Assembly: GCA_964413275.1 (NCBI GenBank)
Contig: CAYPSO010000001.1
Coordinates: 58,965-122,964 of the forward strand
Length of the DNA stretch: 64,000 nt
Reading direction: 5' to 3'
From: JAABRE01 sp964413275
GTDB lineage: Bacteria > Cyanobacteriota > Cyanobacteriia > Cyanobacteriales > JAABRE01
The notes beneath the pieces are model-generated. The model saw only the letters and a program-made list of their open reading frames with translations, was not told where the DNA came from and did no database searches. Numbering within the stretch: position 1 is the first letter of the stretch; every line of letters begins with the position of its first letter. Below are positions 35,949 through 45,092 of the stretch, piece by piece. The position numbers were made by a program, and so were the translations under genes.

Positions 35949-36518
35949 TTATATTTTATTCAATTGAGGTAATAAATGCTTAAAAGCTTGACCACGATGA
36001 GAAATTTTATTTTTAACTTCAGGACTCATTTGAGCAAAAGTTTGTTTTAATTCGGGTACATAAAAAATAGGATCGTAACCAAAACCGTTGTTACCCTGAG
36101 CCTTTGTTAAAATTTCTCCATGACAAATACCCTCAGTTTCCACTATTATTGTACCGTCACCAGAAGCTATGGCGATCGCACAAATAAACTGAGCAGAGCG
36201 ATTTTTACTGTCTCCCAATTCCCGTAACAAGCGAGCAATTCTTTCTGCGTCTGTTTTTCCATAACGAGCCGAATATAGCCCCGGAGCGCCATTTAAAGCA
36301 TCCACTGCCAAACCCGAATCATCAGCAATTGCCCATTCTCCTATCGCTTGAGCAATTTGACTGGCTTTAATCGCAGCATTTTCCCTAAAAGTTGTGCCAG
36401 TTTCTTCTATCTCTAAATCTTCCGGTTTTAACTGTAAATCCCAAATTTCTTCATTAAGATATTCTTGAATTTCCCGCAGTTTACCCGGATTTCCTGTCGC
36501 TAAAATTAATTTTTTCAT
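35949..36518 (-). CDS. rdgB: XTP/dITP diphosphatase (RdgB/HAM1)
   Basis: 189 residues. A house-cleaning enzyme that hydrolyses non-canonical purine nucleotides such as XTP and dITP. Signatures: LATGNPGKLREIQEYL at the start, EETGTTFRENAAIKA, AIADDSGLAVDALNGAPGLYSARYG, NNGFGYDPIFYVPE and SHRGQAFK. Length is normal. It is followed about 60 bases upstream by the phosphohexomutase gene on the same strand. Confidence 0.95.
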   Translation of the reverse strand: MKKLILATGNPGKLREIQEYLNEEIWDLQLKPEDLEIEETGTTFRENAAIKASQIAQAIGEWAIADDSGLAVDALNGAPGLYSARYGKTDAERIARLLRELGDSKNRSAQFICAIAIASGDGTIIVETEGICHGEILTKAQGNNGFGYDPIFYVPELKQTFAQMSPEVKNKISHRGQAFKHLLPQLNKI

Positions 36519-36539
36519 TTGTTTAATTAAATTTGGTTA

Positions 36540-36580
36540 TTGGTTAATTCCTTATTGGCTAAAAGCTAACAGCTAACCGC
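36540..36580. repeat. TTAGC/GCTAA heptad tract
   Basis: GGCTAAAAGCTAACAGCTAA between rdgB and the phosphohexomutase gene is the complement form of the TTAGCNN tracts found in other intergenic gaps of this window. Confidence 0.55.
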
Positions 36581-38023
36581 TTAAATATTTTCTGCCCAAT
36601 GTTTAGCCCAAGCTAAAGTTTTTTGAACTTCTTGCTCGTTACTGGCTTCGCAATATAAACGTAATACAGGCTCTGTACCACTAAATCTAATTAATAGCCA
36701 ACTGCCATCATCCAAACTAAATTTATAACCATCAATAGTTAAAACATTAACCACAGATTTATCCGCTATGATTTGAGGCGTTGCTGTTAATAAACCTTCC
36801 AATAATTTATCCCGTACCGCCATACTAGCTAAGGGAAAATCAATGCGATCGTAAGTGGAATTAAAGCCTGTTTTAGCCTGTAATTGTGCATAAATACTAC
36901 TTAAATCTTGACCAGTATCAACAATAGTTTCTAAGACATAAAGAGCAGATAACAAAGCATCTCTTTCGGGTATATGATGACCATAGCCAATACCTCCAGA
37001 TTCTTCACCACCTAATAAAACCTCGTTGGACAACATTCTATCGGCAATATATTTATAACCAATGGGAGTCTCAAACAGAGGTAAATTGTAGAGTTGAGCT
37101 AAACGAGGAATGAGATCAGAACCACTGATTGTTTTGACAACTTCCCCTCGATAACCCCGACGATGGGCTAAATGTTCGATTAAAATTGGGATTAAAACTT
37201 GAGAACTAAGATAATTTCCTTTACTATCTATAGCAGCAATGCGATCGCTATCTCCATCAAAAACTAAACCGACGATTAATTTATCTGGGTTATCTTGTCC
37301 TGCTTTTTTAATAATATCAATACTTGTACCTAAATAACGAGCGATTGGTTCAGGAGCACCGCCTCCAAACAAAGGATCTCTTTCGCTTCTTAATTCTTCA
37401 ATGTCGCATCCTAAAAGACGTTCAAGTCCAGTAGCTGCCGCACCATTCATCACATCCGCATAAACTATCAGTTTTCCCGAACTAATCGCAGAAGCAATTG
37501 CACCCACATTAACTTTAGAGCGAAGTCCTTGACAATAACCCTGCCAAGGATCGAATAATTCTAACTTACCCGGAGAACTAGCTGTTGGTTTAAAAGTGGG
37601 TAATAAATCCTCAATTTGCTTAGTTATTTCAGGAGAAACCGAACCACCAAAAGCACCTTTTACCTTTAAACCTAAATATTTAGCAGGATTATGACTGGCC
37701 GTTAACACCAAAGCTCCCAGAGCTTTTTGTTCAACTGCTGCCCAACTAAAAGAAGGAGTAGGAGCATAACCATCAGCAACAAGCACATCAAAACCAGCTT
37801 CTTGGACAGATTCTGCGGTGATTTTGGCAAAGTCTTCGGCCATAAACCGACGGTCATAACCAACAATTATTTGGCGGGAATTTGTCGTTGAACCGTAATT
37901 ATCAGCTAAAACTTGAGCAGCTAAGGGAGCTAATTTAGCGACACGCTCGAAAGTAAAATCAGCAGCGATTACACCCCGCCAACCATCTGTCCCAAACTTA
38001 ATCGGGTTTAAGGTAAAAGCCAT
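36581..38023 (-). CDS. Phosphoglucomutase/phosphomannomutase
   Basis: 480 residues of the alpha-D-phosphohexomutase family. KFGTDGWRGVIA is the N-terminal signature, LVLTASHNPAKYLG holds the phosphorylated serine, VFDGDSDRIAAID the magnesium aspartates, GGEESGGIGYG the sugar-binding loop, and RFSGTEPVLRLYCEA the phosphate-binding loop. It interconverts hexose 1- and 6-phosphates. Whether glucose, mannose or both is preferred cannot be read from sequence. No signal peptide is present. Confidence 0.93.
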   Translation of the reverse strand: MAFTLNPIKFGTDGWRGVIAADFTFERVAKLAPLAAQVLADNYGSTTNSRQIIVGYDRRFMAEDFAKITAESVQEAGFDVLVADGYAPTPSFSWAAVEQKALGALVLTASHNPAKYLGLKVKGAFGGSVSPEITKQIEDLLPTFKPTASSPGKLELFDPWQGYCQGLRSKVNVGAIASAISSGKLIVYADVMNGAAATGLERLLGCDIEELRSERDPLFGGGAPEPIARYLGTSIDIIKKAGQDNPDKLIVGLVFDGDSDRIAAIDSKGNYLSSQVLIPILIEHLAHRRGYRGEVVKTISGSDLIPRLAQLYNLPLFETPIGYKYIADRMLSNEVLLGGEESGGIGYGHHIPERDALLSALYVLETIVDTGQDLSSIYAQLQAKTGFNSTYDRIDFPLASMAVRDKLLEGLLTATPQIIADKSVVNVLTIDGYKFSLDDGSWLLIRFSGTEPVLRLYCEASNEQEVQKTLAWAKHWAENI

Positions 38024-38076
38024 GGAAAAACTTTGATTTTAATTATCTTCTGTTAATTAGGTCATATTACCACAAA

Positions 38077-38418
38077 TTAGAGAGTCTCTTCATCTGGTGT
38101 AGCAGTATTTTCTGCTATGAGTTCATCTTCTGCGAGCTTAGTCAATAGGTCTTTGATTTTCATCCGTTCAATATAAGGCCAACCTCCTTGTTCTTCAATA
38201 TCTCTAAGTAAAAAATATAATTTTTGACGATTATCTGGTAAAGAATCTTGAAATAAGCTCACACGAATTTGTCTATGTACAAATTCTAGATTACGTAAGA
38301 TAGATAGTAGAAGTTTATCGTTCCCCTCACATCTATTAGCTAACTCTAAAATAGATGTACTAATTTGTTGAAGTTCTTGCGCTAGTTTTTTGGGATCGAG
38401 AGATGAATCAGAATTCAT
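38077..38418 (-). CDS. Conserved hypothetical protein, helical
   Basis: 113 residues without signal peptide or membrane span. It is mostly alpha-helical with a heptad-like first half (KKLAQELQQISTSILELANR), a central RNLEFVHRQIRVSLFQ segment and an acidic C-terminus. I do not recognise a family. Its codon use and the clean ATG resemble neighbouring genes, and it lies 53 bases from the phosphohexomutase gene in the same direction, so it may be in that operon. It is divergent from psbO with a 500-base gap. Confidence 0.7.
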   Translation of the reverse strand: MNSDSSLDPKKLAQELQQISTSILELANRCEGNDKLLLSILRNLEFVHRQIRVSLFQDSLPDNRQKLYFLLRDIEEQGGWPYIERMKIKDLLTKLAEDELIAENTATPDEETL

Positions 38419-38921
38419 AGAATTTTAGAAAGAAGAATTTAGGATTTGAAAACTATTGCGCTATAGGTAGGCTCTATTTGGTAGAGTATTGTAGTCACAA
38501 GTTTTTACTGCTTTATATTGACATAAATAGATTATCATCCTCTAATAATCTATTAAATCCTAAAAGCAATAACTTCTCTGAAAGAGGTTAAACTCTGTGA
38601 GTTAGTTGAGGAGAGTTAGAAATAACCTAACCATAATTTCTGTGTATCAGAAAATCCATCTATCAAAAACAACAAAAACTGGTCTGATTGTCTGCTGTTG
38701 GACTTGCCAGTTAATGTAAAAAAATGCTTATAGAGGAAAATCAGGCACAAACTAAGAACCATTTTCTCAGCGCAAGCTCAAGCAAGGTTCTAGTTAAGAC
38801 AAAACCTGATTAATGAAGCAAAATTCCACAGAGTCTGTGGGAGTCTTAATGAGACGCTGTTTTTTGAATTCTATTTCAAATTAAAAAAATCTGTAGAGAT
38901 TGATTATTTAAGAGGTTGACC
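38419..38921 (+). promoter_or_regulatory. Long structured psbO upstream region
   Basis: No protein gene is seen in these 500 bases. A possible promoter is TTGCCA (38704-38709) with TATAGA (38729-38734). Downstream are an AGAACC/GGTTCT stem (about 38755-38793), a CCACA-GAGTC-TGTGG hairpin (38826-38840), a GTCT-TAATG-AGAC hairpin (38843-38855) and a run of six T (38860-38865). Together the last elements look like an intrinsic terminator or attenuator inside the leader. AGAGG at 38911-38915 is the psbO ribosome binding site. Confidence 0.5.
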
Positions 38922-39755
38922 ATGAGGTATCGTACACTAATCATTGCTTTTTTAGCATTATGCTTGGGCGTTTTAACAGCTTGTAGTGAAGGGCCAGCCA
39001 ACGCTACTCGCGTAGATCAATTAACATACGATCAAATTTTAAATACTGGTTTAGCTAATTCTTGTCCTGAAATTTCAACAACAAGACGGGGTTCTTTTCC
39101 CATTTCACCTGGGGAAAGTTATACCGTATCTGACTTGTGTATTGAGCCAAAAGAATATTTTGTTAAAGAAGAACCCATTAACAAACGTCAAGAAGCTGAA
39201 TTTATTGAGGGCAAAGTTTTAACTAGATATACTTCTACCCTAGAACAGATTACTGGTACAATTACCGCAAATAACGATGGTTCTCTAACTTTTGCTGAAG
39301 AAGATGGCATGGATTTCCAACCTATTACCGTTCTTCTTCCTGGTGGAGATCAAGTACCTTTCCTATTTACCATTAAAAATTTAGTTGCCAAAACAGGGCC
39401 TGGTTTTGATAGCATTAATACTTCTACTGATTTTGAAGGTTCATTCAAAGTACCTTCTTATCGTGGTGCAGTATTCCTCGATCCTAAAGGTCGTGGTGTA
39501 GCTAGTGGTTATGATAATGCTGTTGCTTTACCATCTCAAGCTGATGAGGATGAGCTAACACGGGCAAATATCAAGCAATATGTTGGTGGTGAAGGCTCAA
39601 TTTCTCTGCAAATTGATAAAATTGACAGTTCAACAGGAGAAATTGCTGGAAGTTTTGAAAGCGAACAACCTTCAGCTACAGATTTAGGTGCTGAAGATCC
39701 AGAAGATGTAAAAGTTCGCGGAACTTTTTATGCTCGCCTTGAACCCAAGGCTTAA
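38922..39755 (+). CDS. psbO: Photosystem II manganese-stabilising protein PsbO
   Basis: 277 residues from the ATG at 38922, six bases after AGAGG; a TTG two codons upstream is in frame but less likely. A lipoprotein-like leader (LIIAFLALCLGVLTAC) leads into the mature lumenal protein. Family segments are LTYDQILNTGLANSCPEI, PKEYFVKEEPINKRQEAEF, TRYTSTLEQI, DGMDFQPITVLLPGG, VPSYRGAVFLDPKGRG, GEGSISLQIDK and GTFYARLEP. Cys pair Cys-48-like and Cys in SDLCIEP should form the conserved disulfide. It stabilises the Mn4CaO5 cluster on the lumenal side of photosystem II. Confidence 0.98.
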   Translation: MRYRTLIIAFLALCLGVLTACSEGPANATRVDQLTYDQILNTGLANSCPEISTTRRGSFPISPGESYTVSDLCIEPKEYFVKEEPINKRQEAEFIEGKVLTRYTSTLEQITGTITANNDGSLTFAEEDGMDFQPITVLLPGGDQVPFLFTIKNLVAKTGPGFDSINTSTDFEGSFKVPSYRGAVFLDPKGRGVASGYDNAVALPSQADEDELTRANIKQYVGGEGSISLQIDKIDSSTGEIAGSFESEQPSATDLGAEDPEDVKVRGTFYARLEPKA

Positions 39756-39759
39756 TTAA

Positions 39760-39845
39760 CGTCAGTTCGTAGTTCGTAGTTAGTTCTTGATTATTGGTTG
39801 TTAGCTAAAAGCTAATCGCTAACTGCTAAAAGCTAACTACGAACT
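39760..39845. repeat. GTTCGTAGTTAG and GCTAANN heptad tract
   Basis: Between convergent psbO and the ABC exporter lies a dense run of GCTAANN units plus two copies of AGTTCGTAGTTAG-like sequence. It reaches into the last codons of the exporter gene. It is part of the dispersed TTAGCNN family of this window. Confidence 0.6.
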
Positions 39846-41630
39846 AACATAATTTCCCGTCTGTACTTGCCAGAGATTAGCGTAAATACCAGAAAGAGCA
39901 ATTAACTCTTCGTGAGTTCCTTTTTCCACAATGCGCCCATATTCCATCACGTAAATACAATCTGCATGGCGGATGGTAGAAAGACGGTGAGCGATCGCAA
40001 TGGTGGTACGATTTTGAGTAATGATTTGTAAAGAACGAGCAATAGCAGCTTCGGTTTCGTTATCCACCGCAGAGGTAGCCTCATCTAATATTAAAATTGG
40101 TGGATTTTTCAAAACAGCACGGGCGATGGCAATTCTCTGTCTTTGTCCACCGGATAACTTTTGTCCCCTTTCTCCGACAATGGTGTCATATCCTTGGGGT
40201 AAGCATTCGATAAATTCGTGGGCTTCTGCGACTTTGGCTGCACTCATAACATCATTAAATGTGGCATTAGAACTACCATAGGCGATATTTTCTCTGACTG
40301 AACCATGAAACAGAAATACATCTTGACTTACTAAACCTATGGCTCGACGTAAGTCTGCTAAATAAATATTTTTTATATCAATGTCATCAAGGGTAATTTT
40401 CCCTTGCTGTATTTCATAAAAGCGCAGTAACAATTTAACAATGGTGCTTTTTCCTGAGCCTGTAGAGCCAACAATGGCAATGGTTTTACCCGCCGGAATA
40501 ATTAGGGAAAGATTTTCGACTACTGAGTGTCTATCTTTATAGGCGAAGGTGATGCGATCGAGAATAATTTTCCCTTGTATCTTATCAATGGGAAGATGTA
40601 AATCTCCAGAATGAATGGCGATGGGTGTATCTAATAAATTCATTACCCGATTAGTGGAAGCCATTGCTCGTTGATATAAATCTAGGGTTTGTCCTAAACG
40701 AGTGAGAGGCCATAATAATCTTTGGGTGAGAAATACTAAAACGCTATAAGTACCTACTGCCAAGTTACCTGCTACTACTTCCATACCGCCAAATAGCAGA
40801 ATTGCTGAAAATCCCAGTAAGATTATAATCCTAATCATGGGAATAAAAGCAGCACTTAAGGCGATCGCTTTAGAGTTACTCTGACGGTAAGCTTCACTTT
40901 CTGCTCTTAATCTTTCCACTTCATAGGCTTCGGTGGTAAAACTTTTAATGGTAGTAATACCGCTTAAATTGTTGGTAAGACGACTACTGAGTAAACTAAC
41001 TTTTTCTCGAACTGTAGCATAACGAGGAGCGAGTAAATCTTGAAATGCGATCGAACCCCATAAAATAAAAGGAATGGGTAAAATTGCCATCCACGCAACT
41101 GTAGGAGTCAGAATTATAAAAGCTCCGCCGATAATTATTACTGTGGTAATTACTTGAAGGATTTCATTTGCTCCTACATCCAAAAAACGTTCTAATTGAT
41201 TAACGTCATCGTTAAGAATTGCGAGGAGTGAGCCTGTGCTGCGTTCTTCAAAATAGGCTAATTCTAGTTCTTGGATATGACTATAAGCATCTAAACGCAA
41301 ATCATGTTGCATATTCTGAGCTATATTGCGCCAGAGTCTTTCATAAGCATATTCAAAAGCAGATTCTAACCCCCAAATAATTGCTGAGAGAATAACTATG
41401 ATTAGCAGTTGCCAAAAAATATCAGTTATGCCAAAACGAGCAATGAGAGAGTCTTGTTTTTGTACTACTACATCCACTGCTGCACCAATTAAAGCGGGTG
41501 GCGCTAAATCAAAGAGTTTATTGAGAACAGAGCAGGTGGTTGCTTGCCAGATTGGGGTGCGGTATCCTTTGCCATAACTCATCAAACGGATCAAAGGATG
41601 GGTTGATTTATGGGATTTTATTTTCTTCAT
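39837..41630 (-). CDS. ABC-type exporter (MsbA/lipid-multidrug type)
   Basis: 597 residues with the half-transporter layout: six membrane spans (about 20-310) and a nucleotide-binding domain (about 340-585). Walker A is GSTGSGKST, the signature LSGGQRQRIAIARA, Walker B ILILDEATSAVDNETE, and the switch histidine lies in AIAHRLSTIRHAD. All ATPase residues are present. It would work as a homodimer or with another half-transporter in the inner membrane. Substrate unknown; similar cyanobacterial proteins are annotated as lipid or multidrug exporters. The C-terminal tail overlaps an intergenic-type repeat. Confidence 0.93.
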   Translation of the reverse strand: MKKIKSHKSTHPLIRLMSYGKGYRTPIWQATTCSVLNKLFDLAPPALIGAAVDVVVQKQDSLIARFGITDIFWQLLIIVILSAIIWGLESAFEYAYERLWRNIAQNMQHDLRLDAYSHIQELELAYFEERSTGSLLAILNDDVNQLERFLDVGANEILQVITTVIIIGGAFIILTPTVAWMAILPIPFILWGSIAFQDLLAPRYATVREKVSLLSSRLTNNLSGITTIKSFTTEAYEVERLRAESEAYRQSNSKAIALSAAFIPMIRIIILLGFSAILLFGGMEVVAGNLAVGTYSVLVFLTQRLLWPLTRLGQTLDLYQRAMASTNRVMNLLDTPIAIHSGDLHLPIDKIQGKIILDRITFAYKDRHSVVENLSLIIPAGKTIAIVGSTGSGKSTIVKLLLRFYEIQQGKITLDDIDIKNIYLADLRRAIGLVSQDVFLFHGSVRENIAYGSSNATFNDVMSAAKVAEAHEFIECLPQGYDTIVGERGQKLSGGQRQRIAIARAVLKNPPILILDEATSAVDNETEAAIARSLQIITQNRTTIAIAHRLSTIRHADCIYVMEYGRIVEKGTHEELIALSGIYANLWQVQTGNYVSS

Positions 41631-41820
41631 AAAAATCTAATATAACCTTAATATCAAGTCAGTTTAAATATTTTGATTAATTGTACTAATAAGATTAAAT
41701 TATTTTTTGAGCTTCTGGAATTTGGAAAGTTATATCCATTGATGTTGAGTGGTTGAGGAAGTTTTGCCAGATTTGGGTTCCGCTAAACTGGATGTTGTCA
41801 ATTATTTGAGAGGTTAAATT

Positions 41821-42210
41821 ATGACTGCTGAAGAATTGCTCGAACGCTACGCTGCTGGTGAAAGAGATTTTACTGGAGTTGAGTTGAGTGGAGTTAACCT
41901 CAGTTTTACTGACCTTAGTGGAATTAACCTGAGTAGAGCGAAATTGAGTAGAGTTAATTTGCATCGTACCAATCTGAGTGGGGCTAACCTGAGTAAAACT
42001 ATTTTGACTGATTGGACTGACTTGGGTGGAGCTAATTTGAGTGGAGCTAACTTGAGCGGAGCTAATTTGGAAGCTGTTGAAATGTTGGGTGTCAATCTGG
42101 AAAACGCTTCTCTCAGAAGTACTAAAGGATGGGCTGCGATGGAGGGTGCTTTTTTCCACAATACTATCAGTAGAGATGGAACGATCACCAAAGGACCCCG
42201 TTATGCTTAG
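41821..42210 (+). CDS. Cytosolic pentapeptide-repeat protein
   Basis: 129 residues. The start MTAEELLERYAAGERDF, with GAGAGG seven bases before the ATG, is typical of small cyanobacterial pentapeptide proteins. About 15 repeats of (S/A)xLSG(A/V)NL follow to residue 95, then a capping end (TKGWAAMEGAFFHNTISRDG). Expected fold is a right-handed beta-helix. The repeats also keep both antisense frames open, which explains long false frames on the minus strand here. Function unknown. Confidence 0.85.
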   Translation: MTAEELLERYAAGERDFTGVELSGVNLSFTDLSGINLSRAKLSRVNLHRTNLSGANLSKTILTDWTDLGGANLSGANLSGANLEAVEMLGVNLENASLRSTKGWAAMEGAFFHNTISRDGTITKGPRYA

Positions 42211-42560
42211 CTCGATCGCCCTCTCGTAGGGTGCGTTAATGTAAATGTAACGCAATGCCAAGATAAACGGAAAAATCGCCACGTAAATTATTCTTTAACC
42301 TCCTTTTTTGAATATATTTGGTGCGTTGCGCCTTCGGCTAACTCTACACAAATATATAAGATTTTATTATATCCGCAAGCTCGATCGCCCTCTCGTATGG
42401 TTCGTTAATGTAAATGTAACGCACCCCCAAGGTAAACGGAAAAATCGCTACGTAAATAGCTCTTAAACCTCTTTAATCTCATATTTTGAATATATTCGGT
42501 GCGTTACGCCTTCGGCTAACATACCCTACACAAATATATAAGATTTTATTATATCCGCAA
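42209..42560. repeat. Tandem duplication of a ~170-bp unit with GTGCGTTA motifs
   Basis: Copy one (42209-42378) and copy two (42378-42560) both run from GCTCGATCGCCCTCTCGTA to ATTTTATTATATCCGCAA and are highly similar throughout. Each contains GTGCGTTA...TAACGCA inverted motifs (a dispersed cyanobacterial repeat, also at 52875-52915). No open frame spans the unit. The first copy starts at the stop codon of the pentapeptide gene. Confidence 0.85.
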
Positions 42561-42610
42561 TTACGGAAGAACAAAAACCCACCTCTAATAGCTAACGATA
42601 TTGTGATTTT

Positions 42611-42892
42611 TTAATAGCGAATTTCAAAATCATCAAACTTTTCACTATGCTTATGCTCGCTTATAGTTTCTATTTGTAGATTGTTAACTATAGCTGAAGG
42701 TGGGCCAGATTCTGCCCATTTCATCAGAGCTTCAACTTTTTCCGCTTCTCCCTCTGCCACAATTTCTACATCACCATTTCTTAAATTTCGCACATATCCT
42801 TTCACACCTAATTTTTTGGCTTCAGCCTGAGTGTACATTCTAAATCCCACTCCCTGCACCTTACCAGAAACTATGGCTTTAATTTTTTTCAT
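42611..42892 (-). CDS. acyP: Acylphosphatase
   Basis: 93 residues, the usual length. It hydrolyses carboxyl-phosphate bonds such as acetyl phosphate. The active-site loop GKVQGVGFR supplies the phosphate-binding arginine, and VKGYVRNLRNGDVEIVAEGE contains the catalytic asparagine. It follows the pRiA4b-like gene by 15 bases on the same strand. Confidence 0.95.
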   Translation of the reverse strand: MKKIKAIVSGKVQGVGFRMYTQAEAKKLGVKGYVRNLRNGDVEIVAEGEAEKVEALMKWAESGPPSAIVNNLQIETISEHKHSEKFDDFEIRY

Positions 42893-42907
42893 GAATTTTT
42901 TTCACTT

Positions 42908-44947
42908 TTATTCTTCATCGTCATCTTCATAATCTTCTTCTTCATCCCACTCAGGATATTGCTCAGGAGATTTACCGTGACTTTCGATAATTGCTCCATA
43001 ATCGGTGGGTGAATCCTTAATTTCTATTTTTTCTAACTGGATGTTAAATTCCCACCAATCGCCAAAATCAAAGATATAATTCATGGAATCTCCTTCTTTT
43101 AAAGGCAAATCACCGATACGCACTTCATCAGTGGAAGGTGAGTCATCGGCGTAGGGATGAGAAATTTCCATAACACGACCAATTTGATTTTTGTATGTAA
43201 ACATATCTAGATGATCTTGATCGAAATCAACAGATTCTAAAATTAAACTACTCAAATCTGCTAAAGTCATTTCACTGGCAATGGCAATGCGTCGCCAAAC
43301 TCTACCGATAGAGACTTTGAAAATATATATACCTGAAATAAATTCATGTTCTGGAATATCAAGATTATTTTTCCACTCAGGAAAGTAAGGTTGTAGAATT
43401 GGCTGCAACTTACCGAAGGAAATTTCTTCAGATTTCCAAGTTAAACCATGTTCGATGGCAGCACGAACAATTACCTGCATCAAAGCTTCACCGAAGGGCA
43501 ACTTTTTAACACTTTTTAACCGATAACCTTCACCTGCGGGAGGTTTGCTAGATTCAAGTTCAATGAGTCCAAATAATTTCATTAATGCCAGATTATGCAA
43601 TCCGGGATAATAACTTAATGATTGCTGTTCTCCATATCCTTGGTGTTTTATTTTTAAACCTTTTTCAGGAATGTCAGTCCAAAATTGAAAACATTTACTG
43701 CCTTCATTGAATCGACTTGGTCTTTCTCCCAATATTTCATCGTGGGCTCTAATTAACCAAGTTTCTAATAGGGTGCAATATTTTTCTGTGGGATTTAGTT
43801 TTTGCCAAGAAGAAAGTAAATCATGATTAAGTAAAAGGAAAGGCTTTTTACCTCGGTTAACAATTTGTCCTATTCCTGAAGCTCGTAAAAGCAAATAAAG
43901 TCCATTTATTGGTGGATAAGATTTTTGTTGAGGACGTTTGAGGTTAGTTTGAATTGGCTCGCTTAAGCTTTGGTTTAATTCTGCTAAGGATTTTAAGGGC
44001 AGTAAATTTTGTTTACTACTGACAGCAATTCCTTTTTCACCAATAAAATCTAGTAAGGTTTGGAAATCTTGCAGAATCATTCCGGGTGATGTTTCTGTAA
44101 TCTTTTGTTGCTTTAATATCGTAATTAGCTCTGGTGATAAAGGTGGCAATTTATTAGCGATTAAGTGCAAAATATTTTTTTGCACTTCTGTTTCATAATC
44201 ATCATCATTATCTTCTTCTTCACCTTCAAATTCATAAATTTCTGTTTCTTCGGATAATTCGTATTCTTCTTCAATTATTTCCTTCATGTTTTGAAGAAGA
44301 TTTTGTAATGCTTCTGGAAGAGATGAGTTTACATTACCTTGTGGTTGAGCATTACTGAGTAATTCTCCCAACATACTGGGCAATGGAGAATTATTTTGAG
44401 ATTTTTGAATATTTTGATTGTGCTGTTCTTGAAATGCTTTTAACCCCTCTTCTGTGGTCATATCAAAGCCTGCGGCTGCACCAGCCATAAAAAACGATTT
44501 TGCCATGCCAAAGTTGCTAGGATCGTTCATTATTTGTTTAAATTTAGGCTGGATTTGCTTTAGGAATTTGAGGATTTGAGTTGCTTTCGGATGTTTGTAT
44601 TCTCGCTTAAGAAATTCCCAAAAAGCAGTTAATTCTGGAATTGTAGTGTCTGCCTCATTAGGATCGAACAAAGAAAGTTTTTTAGGAAATAACCTAGTAA
44701 CAATTACTTCTACACTATTTTTCGTCATTTTGGGCAAGGTAACGGATTCATAGGCATAACCAAAATAAAGAAGATTATCGATCCAACTTCCCACATATTC
44801 TTCCATTTCTGGATAAGCTTTCAAGTAAGCTTCACCTTCTGGAGATTCAACAAAATCATCAACTAACTCTTCAACATATTCGGACAGAGCTTCAATAGCT
44901 TCGTCGTAGTCTTGAATAGAATCTATCCGATAAATATCTATAGTCAT
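42908..44947 (-). CDS. Plasmid pRiA4b ORF-3-like domain protein
   Basis: 679 residues. The C-terminal part (about 540-655) matches the pRiA4b ORF-3 family: IYIFKVSIGRVWRRIAI, LTLADLSSLILESVDF-like text, DHLDMFTYKNQ, RIGDLPLKEGDSMNYIFDFGDWWEFNIQLE. The first 540 residues form a large helical region without a family I recognise, broken by a strongly acidic stretch (about 225-250). The protein ends in a run of Asp/Glu. No signal peptide. It probably is cytosolic; its role is unknown, as for the family as a whole. acyP follows on the same strand. Confidence 0.8.
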   Translation of the reverse strand: MTIDIYRIDSIQDYDEAIEALSEYVEELVDDFVESPEGEAYLKAYPEMEEYVGSWIDNLLYFGYAYESVTLPKMTKNSVEVIVTRLFPKKLSLFDPNEADTTIPELTAFWEFLKREYKHPKATQILKFLKQIQPKFKQIMNDPSNFGMAKSFFMAGAAAGFDMTTEEGLKAFQEQHNQNIQKSQNNSPLPSMLGELLSNAQPQGNVNSSLPEALQNLLQNMKEIIEEEYELSEETEIYEFEGEEEDNDDDYETEVQKNILHLIANKLPPLSPELITILKQQKITETSPGMILQDFQTLLDFIGEKGIAVSSKQNLLPLKSLAELNQSLSEPIQTNLKRPQQKSYPPINGLYLLLRASGIGQIVNRGKKPFLLLNHDLLSSWQKLNPTEKYCTLLETWLIRAHDEILGERPSRFNEGSKCFQFWTDIPEKGLKIKHQGYGEQQSLSYYPGLHNLALMKLFGLIELESSKPPAGEGYRLKSVKKLPFGEALMQVIVRAAIEHGLTWKSEEISFGKLQPILQPYFPEWKNNLDIPEHEFISGIYIFKVSIGRVWRRIAIASEMTLADLSSLILESVDFDQDHLDMFTYKNQIGRVMEISHPYADDSPSTDEVRIGDLPLKEGDSMNYIFDFGDWWEFNIQLEKIEIKDSPTDYGAIIESHGKSPEQYPEWDEEEDYEDDDEE

Positions 44948-45092
44948 GGGAAAAATTCTCCTAATGTTGTATTTTAGTTATTTGTCATTGGTCATTTTTT
45001 ATGAGATTTTTAAATCAAAGAAATTGGCTGCTGCTCTTAATAAGACTATAATTTAGAAAGATTAAAAATAACAAGCTTTCTTCAGCAACATT

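Noticed and set aside
38420..38920. 6S RNA or tmRNA gene before psbO
   Set aside because: Stems are visible but no defining sequence of these RNAs could be recognised. Kept only as a structured leader.
41695..42282. Long minus-strand frames (195 and 114 codons) opposite the pentapeptide gene
   Set aside because: Their repeated Ser-Thr-Gln and Pro-Leu texts are mirror images of the pentapeptide codons. The plus-strand frame has a ribosome site and a family match.
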